Positions 25,736 through 33,282 of a stretch of 64,000 nucleotides of DNA are shown one piece after another (the first letter of the stretch is position 1; every line of letters begins with the position of its first letter). The stretch lies in assembly GCA_016712355.1 (NCBI GenBank), contig JADJRF010000005.1, positions 2,480,001 through 2,544,000 of the forward strand, written 5' to 3'. The stretch comes from Vampirovibrionales bacterium (GTDB taxonomy: Bacteria > Cyanobacteriota > Vampirovibrionia > Vampirovibrionales > Vampirovibrionaceae). The position numbers were made by a program, and so were the translations under genes. The notes under the pieces are model-generated. The model was not told where the DNA came from and did no database searches. It worked only from the letters and a program-made list of their open reading frames with translations.

Positions 25736-25815
25736 ATCTCCCTCCTATTTGTCGGTCTCTTCTTTTTACCTCAACTACGAGATAATTTCTGGACCGAATT
25801 ATAGGGGGCGGGTCA

Positions 25816-26444
25816 CCTTTTCGTTTCACCCATGTATAGAGGTTGACAGTCTTTTCCGGGGCTTCATCGGTCTTACCCAAAACGAGTTGACGAATCTTCT
25901 CCGGTAATGCCGCCGGGGCAACGGTTTCATGAATCACGATTTCCAGTACATGACCCATCGGGTCGCGCACGACCACGTAACGGTCCAAGTGGAAGACCCG
26001 CATCCCGTCGGGCTGGGACATATCCATCAGGACATTCCCGGCCACAAGCAAGTGCTTCAGGATTTCAAAGACGGCCACGCGATCCGCTGAGACCTCAATC
26101 TCGGTCATCACGGCCTGTTCGACTCGGGAGAGCGCCGTCTCCAGTTCGGTTTTCAATCCGGGATCCGTCTGACCCTGGATAAACTCGTCCACCCGTAGCC
26201 GAAAGAAGGGACTGTTTGGCGGCAACAAAGCCAACAATAGTTTGGAAGCTAAATTGTTGACCCCTCTGGCTCCTACTCCTTGATAGGGTGTTTCCAGCTT
26301 CGTTGTGGAATTATGTCCGTTGGGTGGGAGCAGGCTAGGGATGGTATATTTCGAGGCTTCCCGCGCCCGGTCCAGGTAGACAAAGCGGCGGGTTTCCAGC
26401 TCCCGATACCGAGCTTCGGCGGTTCCGACCACAGCGCTATCCAT
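25816..26444 (-). pseudogene. T7-like phage portal (head-tail connector), N-terminal remnant
   Basis: About 209 residues remain before IS copy 1 interrupts the gene. RYRELETRRFVYLDRAREAS, TPYQGVGARGVNNLASKLLL and LLPPNSPFFRLRVDE are hallmark segments of podovirus connector proteins (T7 gp8 type, normally ~500 residues). Reading continues into the IS. Scaffold, capsid and tail genes, expected between portal and terminase, are missing, which implies a deletion. Confidence 0.8.
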
Positions 26445-26445
26445 A

Positions 26446-26682
26446 CTAATTGGGCACGTTCAGCCCCGAGCCTGGACCCGGAATCAATAAATCAATCCGA
26501 AGAGACCGGGTGCCACTCCGACGAGCGGACGCCAAATTGCTATCCGTCTTCCTTTTACGGGCTTGTTCATCTTCTTGAGATAAAGGCGCGGTCGGTGTGG
26601 GCTCTGGAGGGGGCGGGACCGGCGGGAGCGGTGTGGGTTGTACGGCAGGAATCTTTGGCATTTTAGGTTTGGATCCGCACAT
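26446..26682 (-). CDS. Small proline-rich phage protein upstream of portal
   Basis: A 78-residue protein: MCGSKPKMPKIPAVQPTP, a proline-rich stretch, a basic/polar segment and an SGLNVP end. Small proteins of this layout precede the portal gene in T7-like phages. Its ATG follows the previous stop directly (TAGATG), and its stop is one base before the portal start region. Function unknown; possibly virion-associated. Confidence 0.6.
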   Translation of the reverse strand: MCGSKPKMPKIPAVQPTPLPPVPPPPEPTPTAPLSQEDEQARKRKTDSNLASARRSGTRSLRIDLLIPGPGSGLNVPN

Positions 26683-26762
26683 CTACACATTCTCCAAAAG
26701 GTTTTCTTGCTGACGTTTTGATTGTTCGATGAGAAAGCGCACGACCCGACGCTCTCCGACGG
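26683..26762 (-). pseudogene. C-terminal stub of a phage gene cut by IS copy 2
   Basis: An open frame of about 25 residues (VGERRVVRFLIEQSKRQQEN then LLENV, stop) runs from the IS edge and ends directly at the next ATG. Charged and helical; no family can be named. Confidence 0.45.
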
Positions 26763-26842
26763 TGACCCGCCCCCTATAATTCGGTCCAGAAATTATCTCG
26801 TAGTTGAGGTAAAAAGAAGAGACCGACAAATAGGAGGGAGAT

Positions 26843-27121
26843 ATGAGCAAACTGCGTCACAGGCCGGAGCAGATTATTCGCAAGCTGCGCCAGGCGGAGG
26901 TATTATCGGGTCAGGGGAAGACGGTAGAAGAGATATGCCGGGAGCTGGGTGTTTCGGATGCGACCTATTACAAATGGCGCAAGGAGTATGGGGGCATGGG
27001 TATCTCTCAGGCAAAGCGGCTTAAAGAGCTGGAGGCTGAGAATGCGCGGTTAAAGCGTGTGGTAGCCGATTTAACTCTGGACAAGCAGATCCTCAGGGAC
27101 GCGGCAGCGGGAAACTTTTAA
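26843..27121 (+). CDS. IS3-family transposase OrfA (copy 2)
   Basis: 92 residues, identical to copy 1 OrfA: N-terminal HTH and C-terminal leucine-zipper helix. AGGAGG precedes the ATG. Confidence 0.92.
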   Translation: MSKLRHRPEQIIRKLRQAEVLSGQGKTVEEICRELGVSDATYYKWRKEYGGMGISQAKRLKELEAENARLKRVVADLTLDKQILRDAAAGNF

Positions 27122-27144
27122 GCGCTGAGCGGAAGCGTCGTTGT

Positions 27145-27978
27145 GTGGTAAAAAGCCAGCAACGCTATGGTATATCGGAGCGCCGGGCGTGTCATGCGCT
27201 CGGCGTTTGCCGTTCCGTTCAGCGCTATCTCAAACGAAAGCCCGATGATGAAGAGGCGCTTCGGGGTGATATTATCCGTTTGGCCCGTCGGTATGGTCGC
27301 TACGGTTACAAGCGCATCACCGCCTTGCTTCGTGCTGAGGGCTGGCGGGTTAACCACAAGCGAGTGGAACGTATTTGGCGCGAGGAAGGTCTGAAGGTTC
27401 CTAAACGCCAGAAGAAGCGGAGCCGTCTGTATTTGAATGATGGCTCCTGCATTCGGCTTCGTCCCTGCTGGCCGGGCCATGTGTGGAGCTATGACTTTGT
27501 GGCAGACCGGCTGGCCTGTGGCAAGAAGATACGGATGCTCACCGTGATTGACGAGTTTACCCGCAAATGCCTTGCCATCCGTGTGGATTATCGTCTGAAC
27601 AGTGATGATGTGCTGGATGTTCTGAGTGACTTGTTTCTGAGAGAAGGATTGCCGGATTATATCCGTTCAGACAACGGCAGCGAATTTACCGCTGCCACAC
27701 TCAAGGAGTGGCTGTATCAACTGCGGGTAAAGACGGCCTACATTGAGCCGGGCAGCCCTTGGGAAAACGGTTACAACGAGAGCTTTAATGGAAGGTTACG
27801 CGATGAATTGCTGAATGGGGAGTTGTTCTATACGCTCAAAGAAGCACAGACGGTTATTGAAGACTGGCGTGAGCATTACAATCACGTCAGGCCGCACAGC
27901 TCACTGGGATACAAGCCACCAGCTCCGGCTGCGCGACTTCAGTATTCAGTCCCATTCCGCTCCGCTCCATGCGCCTGA
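27145..27978 (+). CDS. IS3-family transposase OrfB (copy 2)
   Basis: 277 residues, identical to copy 1 OrfB, with an intact DDE integrase core. The frame is open back to ~27118, overlapping the end of orfA. Confidence 0.92.
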   Translation: MVKSQQRYGISERRACHALGVCRSVQRYLKRKPDDEEALRGDIIRLARRYGRYGYKRITALLRAEGWRVNHKRVERIWREEGLKVPKRQKKRSRLYLNDGSCIRLRPCWPGHVWSYDFVADRLACGKKIRMLTVIDEFTRKCLAIRVDYRLNSDDVLDVLSDLFLREGLPDYIRSDNGSEFTAATLKEWLYQLRVKTAYIEPGSPWENGYNESFNGRLRDELLNGELFYTLKEAQTVIEDWREHYNHVRPHSSLGYKPPAPAARLQYSVPFRSAPCA

Positions 27979-28054
27979 ATACTGAACCCCATCAACACCA
28001 AACCACTGACTTACAACTGGATCATATTTTGGGGGTTGACCAAACCTTAACATA

Positions 28055-28555
28055 TTAACCTTTGAGATTGCCTAGCTTTAATTCGGGATGCCGGTAGACC
28101 CAGGGATAGAGGGGTTGATCCTTCTTACACCAGAATCCAAGACATTGGCTCTTTGCTTGTTCCTCTTCAGTTTCAAACTCAAATGAATACTTCAGATACG
28201 CATAAGAATAGCCATTAGCCACGAGGGCTTGGTTAATATCCTTATCTTCAGCGTAAATATACCCAAGCAACCTTTTGTATTTGTCTCGGCCCGTTATCTG
28301 TACGAAAATTTGTTTTTCATTTAGCTGGTCTTGTAGATAGGTAGTGGCTCTTTGTCCCCAGACTCCTTGAGATTCTTCAGGGGCATCAATCCCTTCCAAT
28401 CTCAATTTTTCCCGTTTGCCATGATATATGAGTTCTATAGTATCTCCATCGACAACCCTCAGTAGGGTAACCGACTCTCTTGGCAGTCCCTGAGCATAAC
28501 AAAATGATGCCATAGCCAAGTAGAGGGCTATGACCAGCCCCTTTAGTTTCCTCAT
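28055..28555 (-). CDS. Secreted thermonuclease-family (SNase-like) nuclease
   Basis: 166 residues. An N-terminal signal peptide (to about AQG-LP) precedes an SNase-type OB-fold domain. VVDGDTIEL carries the calcium-binding Asp, RLEGIDAPE the catalytic Arg and Asp, and GRDKYKRLLGYIY the second catalytic Arg. The FWCKKDQPLYPW tail is common in this family. Probably degrades extracellular or periplasmic nucleic acid. It is co-oriented with the small secreted protein upstream (14-base gap). Confidence 0.88.
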   Translation of the reverse strand: MRKLKGLVIALYLAMASFCYAQGLPRESVTLLRVVDGDTIELIYHGKREKLRLEGIDAPEESQGVWGQRATTYLQDQLNEKQIFVQITGRDKYKRLLGYIYAEDKDINQALVANGYSYAYLKYSFEFETEEEQAKSQCLGFWCKKDQPLYPWVYRHPELKLGNLKG

Positions 28556-28569
28556 TTATATTCTCCTAG

Positions 28570-28812
28570 TTAGACTTTACTTTTCCTAAAACCTTGTTTT
28601 TGTGCCTCTTGTTCACTTTTAAAGCATCGCCGATTGTCTTTGCCTTTATTCCTAACCAACATCCGATCATAGTATTTCTGCCCTGGCGCGTGATAAATCA
28701 TCGAAGCTGTATTACCGACTACGGGGCAGTCATTTGGACTGTAGTCCTTGGCAAAAGCCACGCCCGAAAAGAGTAAAGACATTGTTACCAGCGTAGAGAT
28801 TAAAAGTTGCAT
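28570..28812 (-). CDS. Small secreted 'sunset'-type domain protein
   Basis: 80 residues: a signal peptide (to about AFA-KD), then CPVVGNTASMIYHAPGQKYY and RRCFKSEQEAQKQGFRKSKV. The pattern of two cysteines, an IYHxPG core and a terminal GFRxSK is what I recall as the sunset domain, often linked to secreted nucleases. A second copy is in the divergent operon at 29436. Function unknown. Confidence 0.6.
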   Translation of the reverse strand: MQLLISTLVTMSLLFSGVAFAKDYSPNDCPVVGNTASMIYHAPGQKYYDRMLVRNKGKDNRRCFKSEQEAQKQGFRKSKV

Positions 28813-28873
28813 CTGCGATTACCTTTACGAGATAATATACAAGTTTCTATTTATTAAACTTCAGGAACTTACA

Positions 28874-28917
28874 TTGATAAAAGTTCACATAATGAGATAA
28901 TATATCACAAATTGTGA
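28874..28917 (+). promoter_or_regulatory. Promoter and palindromic operator of the chaperone operon
   Basis: TTGATA (28874-28879), an 18-base spacer and TAATAT (28898-28903), followed by the perfect palindrome TCACAAATTGTGA (28905-28917) at the likely start of transcription. A GAGATAATATA copy also lies at ~28830, facing the divergent genes. The XRE protein encoded next is the natural candidate to bind here; this is inference. Confidence 0.6.
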
Positions 28918-28944
28918 CAATGCAAGTTTTGTGAAGGAGCGTAT

Positions 28945-29439
28945 ATGGGCAAGTACAGAACAGCTTTCGGCGACTTATTGGACGATCTCCTTTATGAAAA
29001 GGGGATGAAGTCTCTTACGGAGTTTGGAGAACGTATTGGTGTAGCTAAAAATGCCTTGTCGCAATACTGCACAGGCGCACGGGAACCAGGGGATGAGATT
29101 CTGATCAGGATGGCTTTATTCCTGGACGTGGATTACATCACCTTGAAGAGAGCCGCCCTCTTAGATCGGTATCCGTTGTGGCAACTGATTACCATTGGGG
29201 TCTTTGACTCTTTCTTGACCAAAGAACAAGTAGGGGAACTCCAAAGCCTGATTGACAATGAGGATGATCTGGAAGAATTGTTGAAACAGCTTCACCGAGA
29301 CTTAGATTTGCAGAAACAATACGTTTCCGTTGGATGGAAAGATTTTTTAGAATCGTTGAAGTCTGCGGGGTTTCTGCACAAACAGAAAACGAAACCTCCC
29401 CTGAGCAAGACCCATGAAAAGAGGGTTAATGCTCTATGA
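28945..29439 (+). CDS. XRE-type helix-turn-helix regulator
   Basis: 164 residues. The N-terminal HTH is SLTEFGERIGVAKNALSQYC followed by TGAREPGDEILIRMALFLDV, the standard XRE five-helix layout. The C-terminal ~80 residues are helical and acidic, with no known domain. A good ribosome-binding site (GAAGGAG) precedes the ATG. It heads the operon and overlaps the next gene by four bases (ATGA). Probably an autoregulator acting on the palindrome at 28905. Confidence 0.85.
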   Translation: MGKYRTAFGDLLDDLLYEKGMKSLTEFGERIGVAKNALSQYCTGAREPGDEILIRMALFLDVDYITLKRAALLDRYPLWQLITIGVFDSFLTKEQVGELQSLIDNEDDLEELLKQLHRDLDLQKQYVSVGWKDFLESLKSAGFLHKQKTKPPLSKTHEKRVNAL

Positions 29440-29831
29440 CACAAGATACAGAAAAGGTTATCCCCATCAGTCAGAGACAAGACAAGATGAGCAGATATGA
29501 CCTGCTGAAAAGCCTTATGAGCACTAAAGAAATAACAACAAACGCCAGTAAAGCTCGTCGCTACGGCCTTTTTCTCACAATTCTTACCCTGTTAGTTATT
29601 GCTGGCCTGTATGGGCGTTCCCAACTTGGCTATAAACCTACCGCTATAGATGAGGCGCTGGGTGCAAAGCAGTGTCCAATCATCGGAAATGTCGATTCAA
29701 AGTTGTATCACACTCCTAAGGAACACCACTATCTTGAACTACTCCAAAGAAATAAAGCCCGCGAAAACAGAATCTGTTTTTCTCAAGAATGGGAAGCATG
29801 GCTAGCAGGCTATAAGAAGAGTAAATTTTGA
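29436..29831 (+). CDS. Membrane protein with C-terminal sunset-type domain
   Basis: 131 residues. A polar N-terminus of ~45 residues, one membrane helix (residues ~46-65, RYGLFLTILTLLVIAGLYG), then an external domain with CPIIGNVDSKLYHTPKEHHY and ENRICFSQEWEAWLAGYKKS. This is the same domain as in the secreted protein at 28570, now membrane-tethered. Function unknown. Overlaps both neighbours. Confidence 0.6.
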   Translation: MTQDTEKVIPISQRQDKMSRYDLLKSLMSTKEITTNASKARRYGLFLTILTLLVIAGLYGRSQLGYKPTAIDEALGAKQCPIIGNVDSKLYHTPKEHHYLELLQRNKARENRICFSQEWEAWLAGYKKSKF

Positions 29832-29836
29832 AAGAA

Positions 29837-30187
29837 ATGGTTTTAGCAATGAGCGATACGTCTTATAAAACATTTAAAAAGGTGCTGGGCATTATTTCTA
29901 TTTTAATGCTGTTAGGTACTTTGGCAGATAATCCTTATAGCTACTATGTTTTGCTTCGCTGGGTTGTTTGCATTGCAGCCATTAGTATAGCTCTTTCTTT
30001 TAAGGCATTAAATAAGGAAGGCTGGTTTATCACATTGCTAATTACTGCCTTCTTATTCAATCCCCTGATCCCGGTTCACTTAAACAAGCAATTGTGGACA
30101 GTTCTGGATTTAGTAACTGCTGCTATCTTTTTGGTGTCTATTTTCAAACTTGAAAACAATACCAAGAGGTTCCCAGCCAATGAGTGA
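29837..30187 (+). CDS. Small four-helix membrane protein (DUF6804-like)
   Basis: About 116 residues from the ATG at 29837; a TTG at 29828 and an ATG at 29849 are alternatives. Four hydrophobic helices are predicted, with YYVLLRWVVCIAAISIA and LFNPLIPVHLNKQLWTVLDL. This pattern fits the small family I recall as DUF6804; no function is known. Its last eight bases overlap the start of the next gene. Confidence 0.55.
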   Translation: MVLAMSDTSYKTFKKVLGIISILMLLGTLADNPYSYYVLLRWVVCIAAISIALSFKALNKEGWFITLLITAFLFNPLIPVHLNKQLWTVLDLVTAAIFLVSIFKLENNTKRFPANE

Positions 30188-30845
30188 TCATTTAGATGTA
30201 CTGAGGCAGATGCGACAAAGCCAGACTCAAGAGCTTGCTCTTGTAGAAGATATAGCACCTCAAAAGCAGTGCCCTTTCTGTGCAGAGAGTATTTTAATAG
30301 ATGCGATAAAGTGCAAACATTGTGAGGAATGGCTTATCGATCAAAGTAATTCTGGCAAGAAGCTTTATAGCAACAAACAAAGTCTTATTTTCTTATTTTT
30401 ACTATCCTTCCTTTCGATTGGTATATATGACCTGTACTGGTTCTATAAGAACTGGAGACAGCTAAAGTCTATTGGTTATAAAATTTCCCCTGGATTGAGA
30501 CTATTAGGTCTTTTTGTTCCCTTTCTCAATCTCTACCTACTCGATAACTTTATTCGTGAGGTTAAAAAACTGGGAGACAGTGTTGGCAATAAGACCTACC
30601 CTTATCCCTTTTTGGTAGGGTTCTGCTATATATTCTCAAATATAGTTTCCCGCTATGTAATCTTTCATTTTGGCTTCTGGGCTCCGGTTTACCTGCAAGG
30701 AAAACTTAACGCTTATTGGGATAAAACACAGCCGTCGCTCGAAACGAGAAAGTTTCCCACTGTCTGGGAATGGGTATTCTTAATAGTATTAGGACTATTC
30801 TGGCTTCTCTGTATTGTGGGTGCTCTAGTGGGAGGTAATAACTAA
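30180..30845 (+). CDS. Zinc-ribbon plus DUF4234-like membrane protein
   Basis: 221 residues from the ATG at 30180; AAGAGG lies upstream, and a start at 30150 inside the previous gene is less likely. A four-cysteine zinc ribbon (CPFCAESILIDAIKCKHCEE, residues ~29-48) is followed by about four membrane helices starting LIFLFLLSFLSIGIYDLYWF, a DUF4234-type signature. The ribbon closely resembles that of the next gene's product, which suggests the two proteins share a partner. One-base overlap (TAATG) with the next gene. Confidence 0.65.
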   Translation: MSDHLDVLRQMRQSQTQELALVEDIAPQKQCPFCAESILIDAIKCKHCEEWLIDQSNSGKKLYSNKQSLIFLFLLSFLSIGIYDLYWFYKNWRQLKSIGYKISPGLRLLGLFVPFLNLYLLDNFIREVKKLGDSVGNKTYPYPFLVGFCYIFSNIVSRYVIFHFGFWAPVYLQGKLNAYWDKTQPSLETRKFPTVWEWVFLIVLGLFWLLCIVGALVGGNN

Positions 30846-32890
30846 TGCCAAATACAGTCAAGCAAACGAAGCTTTGTCCTAATTGCAATAATGAAATATT
30901 GGCTGAAGCCATTAAGTGCAAACATTGTAAAAGTTTCATAGAACAATCTTTAGAAAAAGCGTCAAACATTTCTGAGTCTAATGTTGGGATAGAAATCCAT
31001 AATACTCCTGTAAGGCATTCATTTGATTTAATTAATAACAATGCCTATAGGGTGTTAGGACTTCCTGCTGATGCCTCTCAGGAATCGATTCATGAAGCTA
31101 ATAGCTCTATTCGTAGAGTTCTAAAGATTGGGGTAAGCAAATCCTCTCCCTGGGATTTGGCTTGGATTGGCCCAATCAATAGGAGCGAGAAAGATTTACA
31201 GTCTGCTATAGGCAGGCTTATGAATCCAGTTCAACGTCTTCAGGAACGCTTATTTTGGTTTTCAAGTAATACGCCTCTACTTAATGAAGCAACCATAGAA
31301 TCTCTATCGTCCGTCATTTCTGAGCTTGAAACAAAAGCCAATAGCCATGATCTTGCAGTGGTAAAGCTTGCCTACGCTAATTTGATTGATCCTGAACTCA
31401 AAAATATAAAACTTTGGATAGAAGCAATAACTCTTTGGGAAACAGTCATTTCTTCAGACGACTATTGGGCCTCTTTGCTCGATATGGAAATGGACGGTGA
31501 ATTTGAGCCTTTTGCCACCATAGAAGAGGTAGAGAACCTAAAACTGAATGTTTACAGGTTGGTCTGCTCAAAGCTATTAGCCCTAGCAAATGAGGGTATA
31601 GTTGCCAAGAATGAAGGGATTTGTAGGCAAGTTTTTAGCATTCTTAAAGATTCAAAAATACCCAGAAATATTTTTTACGAATTTGAAACTCAAGCCTTTG
31701 GAAGTTTGGAAGATCAACTCACTGAATTATGTGAACAGATTCGGAATGATTCAAATAGTATTCTTAACAAGCAGGATACCAATGCGCCAGATAATATCAA
31801 AGCCTGTACTACAGCCTTAAACCGATTTAATAATGAGGTTCGGCCTCTCTTAAGCAAATTGCTGAATGTAGCTGGTCAAAATACGGAACTTGCTAATCGT
31901 GTTAAAGAAGAAGCCGCCGGTTGTCTAAGGGGCATTGCTATAAACTTTACTTGGGCAGATGAGTTTATCCGTTCTAAAGAGTTGCTTGAACAGGCTATAA
32001 CTATTGCTCCTAAAGATTCTTCCGTCTATCATCGACTGCTAGAGGACTCAGGAGATGTTGAAAAAACTTCTGAGAAGCAGAAGATATGGAAAGACTTAAA
32101 ACCTATCAAGAGTGCTCCTGTCCTTCAAACCATTAACGCCTGCGGCTTCACTTTATATGGTTGTACTAATGTTGATCCTGAAACACAGTCTGGCTTGTCA
32201 ACATATTACTTTGTAATTTTAGGTATTCCTATATTCCCCATTTGTCGATACAGAGTAATTTCAACAGGTGATAGGAGCTATAGATTTTTAGGAAAAGCCC
32301 CCTTAAGAAAGGGGGATAAGTGGCACCTAGGCATATCACTGTGCCTGATTCTTATTGCTTTTCTGTGGATTTCAGCTAGCTCATCAACAAGCTCATCGAA
32401 TTATTCTTCAAACTACTCCTCTGCTCCTAGTGAAACAACAAACTATTCTTCTACTCCCAGTGAAACATACACAGATCCTGAATCCACTTCGACCTCCACA
32501 AATGAACCAGCGACTCAGGAAATTCAAACTCCTCCAGAGGGTATAATACCCACCAATCAATTCAGCTCTACTTACAAAATCGACTTGAAAGCAAAGATAG
32601 ATGCGGGTAGAGCCAAATTGGCCTCTCTGGAAGCCTCTTATAATCAATTAGCGGATGAGGTGCAGAGCATGAAGCTTGAACTTAATCAGAAACAAGCTGA
32701 AGTTGAAAAGCTTGAAACCCAAGCCAAGTATGGCATTGATGTTGAACAGTATGAATCTAAGAGACAAGCTTATAATCAGTTCGTTGAAAAGCATAATCAA
32801 ACGCTTTCCAGGGCTAAAAAAGCTGAGCAAGAATACAATGCAGTTCTCGAAGAGGATCACAGGATGGTTCAGGAATATAATTCGCTATAA
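30845..32890 (+). CDS. Zinc-ribbon, J-like, membrane coiled-coil protein
   Basis: 681 residues. Order: zinc ribbon (CPNCNNEILAEAIKCKHCKS, residues 11-30); a degenerate J-like domain (NAYRVLGLPADASQESIHEA, residues ~62-145) lacking the HPD tripeptide; a helical region with TPR-like character; a conserved segment ending YRFLGKAPLRKGDKWH; one membrane helix (residues ~498-515); a Ser/Thr-rich linker; and a C-terminal coiled coil (~580-680). It probably recruits the Hsp70 encoded two genes later to the membrane. Since HPD is missing, ATPase stimulation by the classical route is doubtful. Confidence 0.6.
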   Translation: MPNTVKQTKLCPNCNNEILAEAIKCKHCKSFIEQSLEKASNISESNVGIEIHNTPVRHSFDLINNNAYRVLGLPADASQESIHEANSSIRRVLKIGVSKSSPWDLAWIGPINRSEKDLQSAIGRLMNPVQRLQERLFWFSSNTPLLNEATIESLSSVISELETKANSHDLAVVKLAYANLIDPELKNIKLWIEAITLWETVISSDDYWASLLDMEMDGEFEPFATIEEVENLKLNVYRLVCSKLLALANEGIVAKNEGICRQVFSILKDSKIPRNIFYEFETQAFGSLEDQLTELCEQIRNDSNSILNKQDTNAPDNIKACTTALNRFNNEVRPLLSKLLNVAGQNTELANRVKEEAAGCLRGIAINFTWADEFIRSKELLEQAITIAPKDSSVYHRLLEDSGDVEKTSEKQKIWKDLKPIKSAPVLQTINACGFTLYGCTNVDPETQSGLSTYYFVILGIPIFPICRYRVISTGDRSYRFLGKAPLRKGDKWHLGISLCLILIAFLWISASSSTSSSNYSSNYSSAPSETTNYSSTPSETYTDPESTSTSTNEPATQEIQTPPEGIIPTNQFSSTYKIDLKAKIDAGRAKLASLEASYNQLADEVQSMKLELNQKQAEVEKLETQAKYGIDVEQYESKRQAYNQFVEKHNQTLSRAKKAEQEYNAVLEEDHRMVQEYNSL

Positions 32891-32901
32891 AGAGGTTGAT
32901 A

Positions 32902-33279
32902 ATGTCTTCAAAAGGAACAATCGAATGTTCTGTCGAACAGCTATCAGAGCTTTCGGTTGAGGCATGGCGTTTAGGCCAATGGCTCTCAAGGCTTGACTCA
33001 CAAAGCTCTATTGGCAGGCATGTTCTTAGAAAGTATGAAAGGTTCTTCCAAGACCTTGGAATTGAGGTTTTGGATATGACAGGAAAGACTTATGATCCTG
33101 GAATGGCCTTGGATATTATTGATTCTATTCAGGATGACACTCTTGAATCGGGTATTGAAGTTATAGACGAAACCATTGCTCCCATTGTGGTTTACCAAGA
33201 GCAGGTAATCAGGCATGGGCAGGTAGTCACTCGTAAAAGAGCAGAAGTTTTAGAGCAAGCGACGGCTGAGGAGCAATAA
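32902..33279 (+). CDS. Small GrpE-like protein (probable nucleotide-exchange factor)
   Basis: 125 residues from the ATG at 32902, with AGAGG six bases upstream. The C-terminal half reads GKTYDPGMALDIIDSI, then ETIAPIVVYQEQVIRHGQVV. This resembles the GrpE beta domain (G..(Y/F)DP followed by a segment on basic promoters of exchange), with a shortened helical N-terminus. It lies three bases before the Hsp70 gene, as grpE often does. The match is by eye and distant; a structure prediction would decide. Confidence 0.5.
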   Translation: MSSKGTIECSVEQLSELSVEAWRLGQWLSRLDSQSSIGRHVLRKYERFFQDLGIEVLDMTGKTYDPGMALDIIDSIQDDTLESGIEVIDETIAPIVVYQEQVIRHGQVVTRKRAEVLEQATAEEQ

Positions 33280-33282
33280 GGA

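Larger units (their letters stand above)
24536..25815 (-). mobile_element. IS3-family element A, copy 1 (1280 bp)
   Basis: Ends TGACCCGCCCCC (at 25815, minus strand) and TGGTCAACCCCC (at 24536) form imperfect terminal inverted repeats. Contains orfA and orfB. The encoded proteins are identical to those of copy 2 at 26763-28042, which is inverted relative to it, so both are recent. Copy 1 splits terminase from portal remnants. Confidence 0.88.
26763..28042 (+). mobile_element. IS3-family element A, copy 2 (1280 bp)
   Basis: Same ends, length and encoded proteins as copy 1, in inverted orientation. CGG flanks its inner end (26760-26762) and also the outer end of copy 1 (24533-24535, read on the minus strand), which fits an inversion of the 25816-26762 segment by recombination between the copies. 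Confidence 0.88.
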
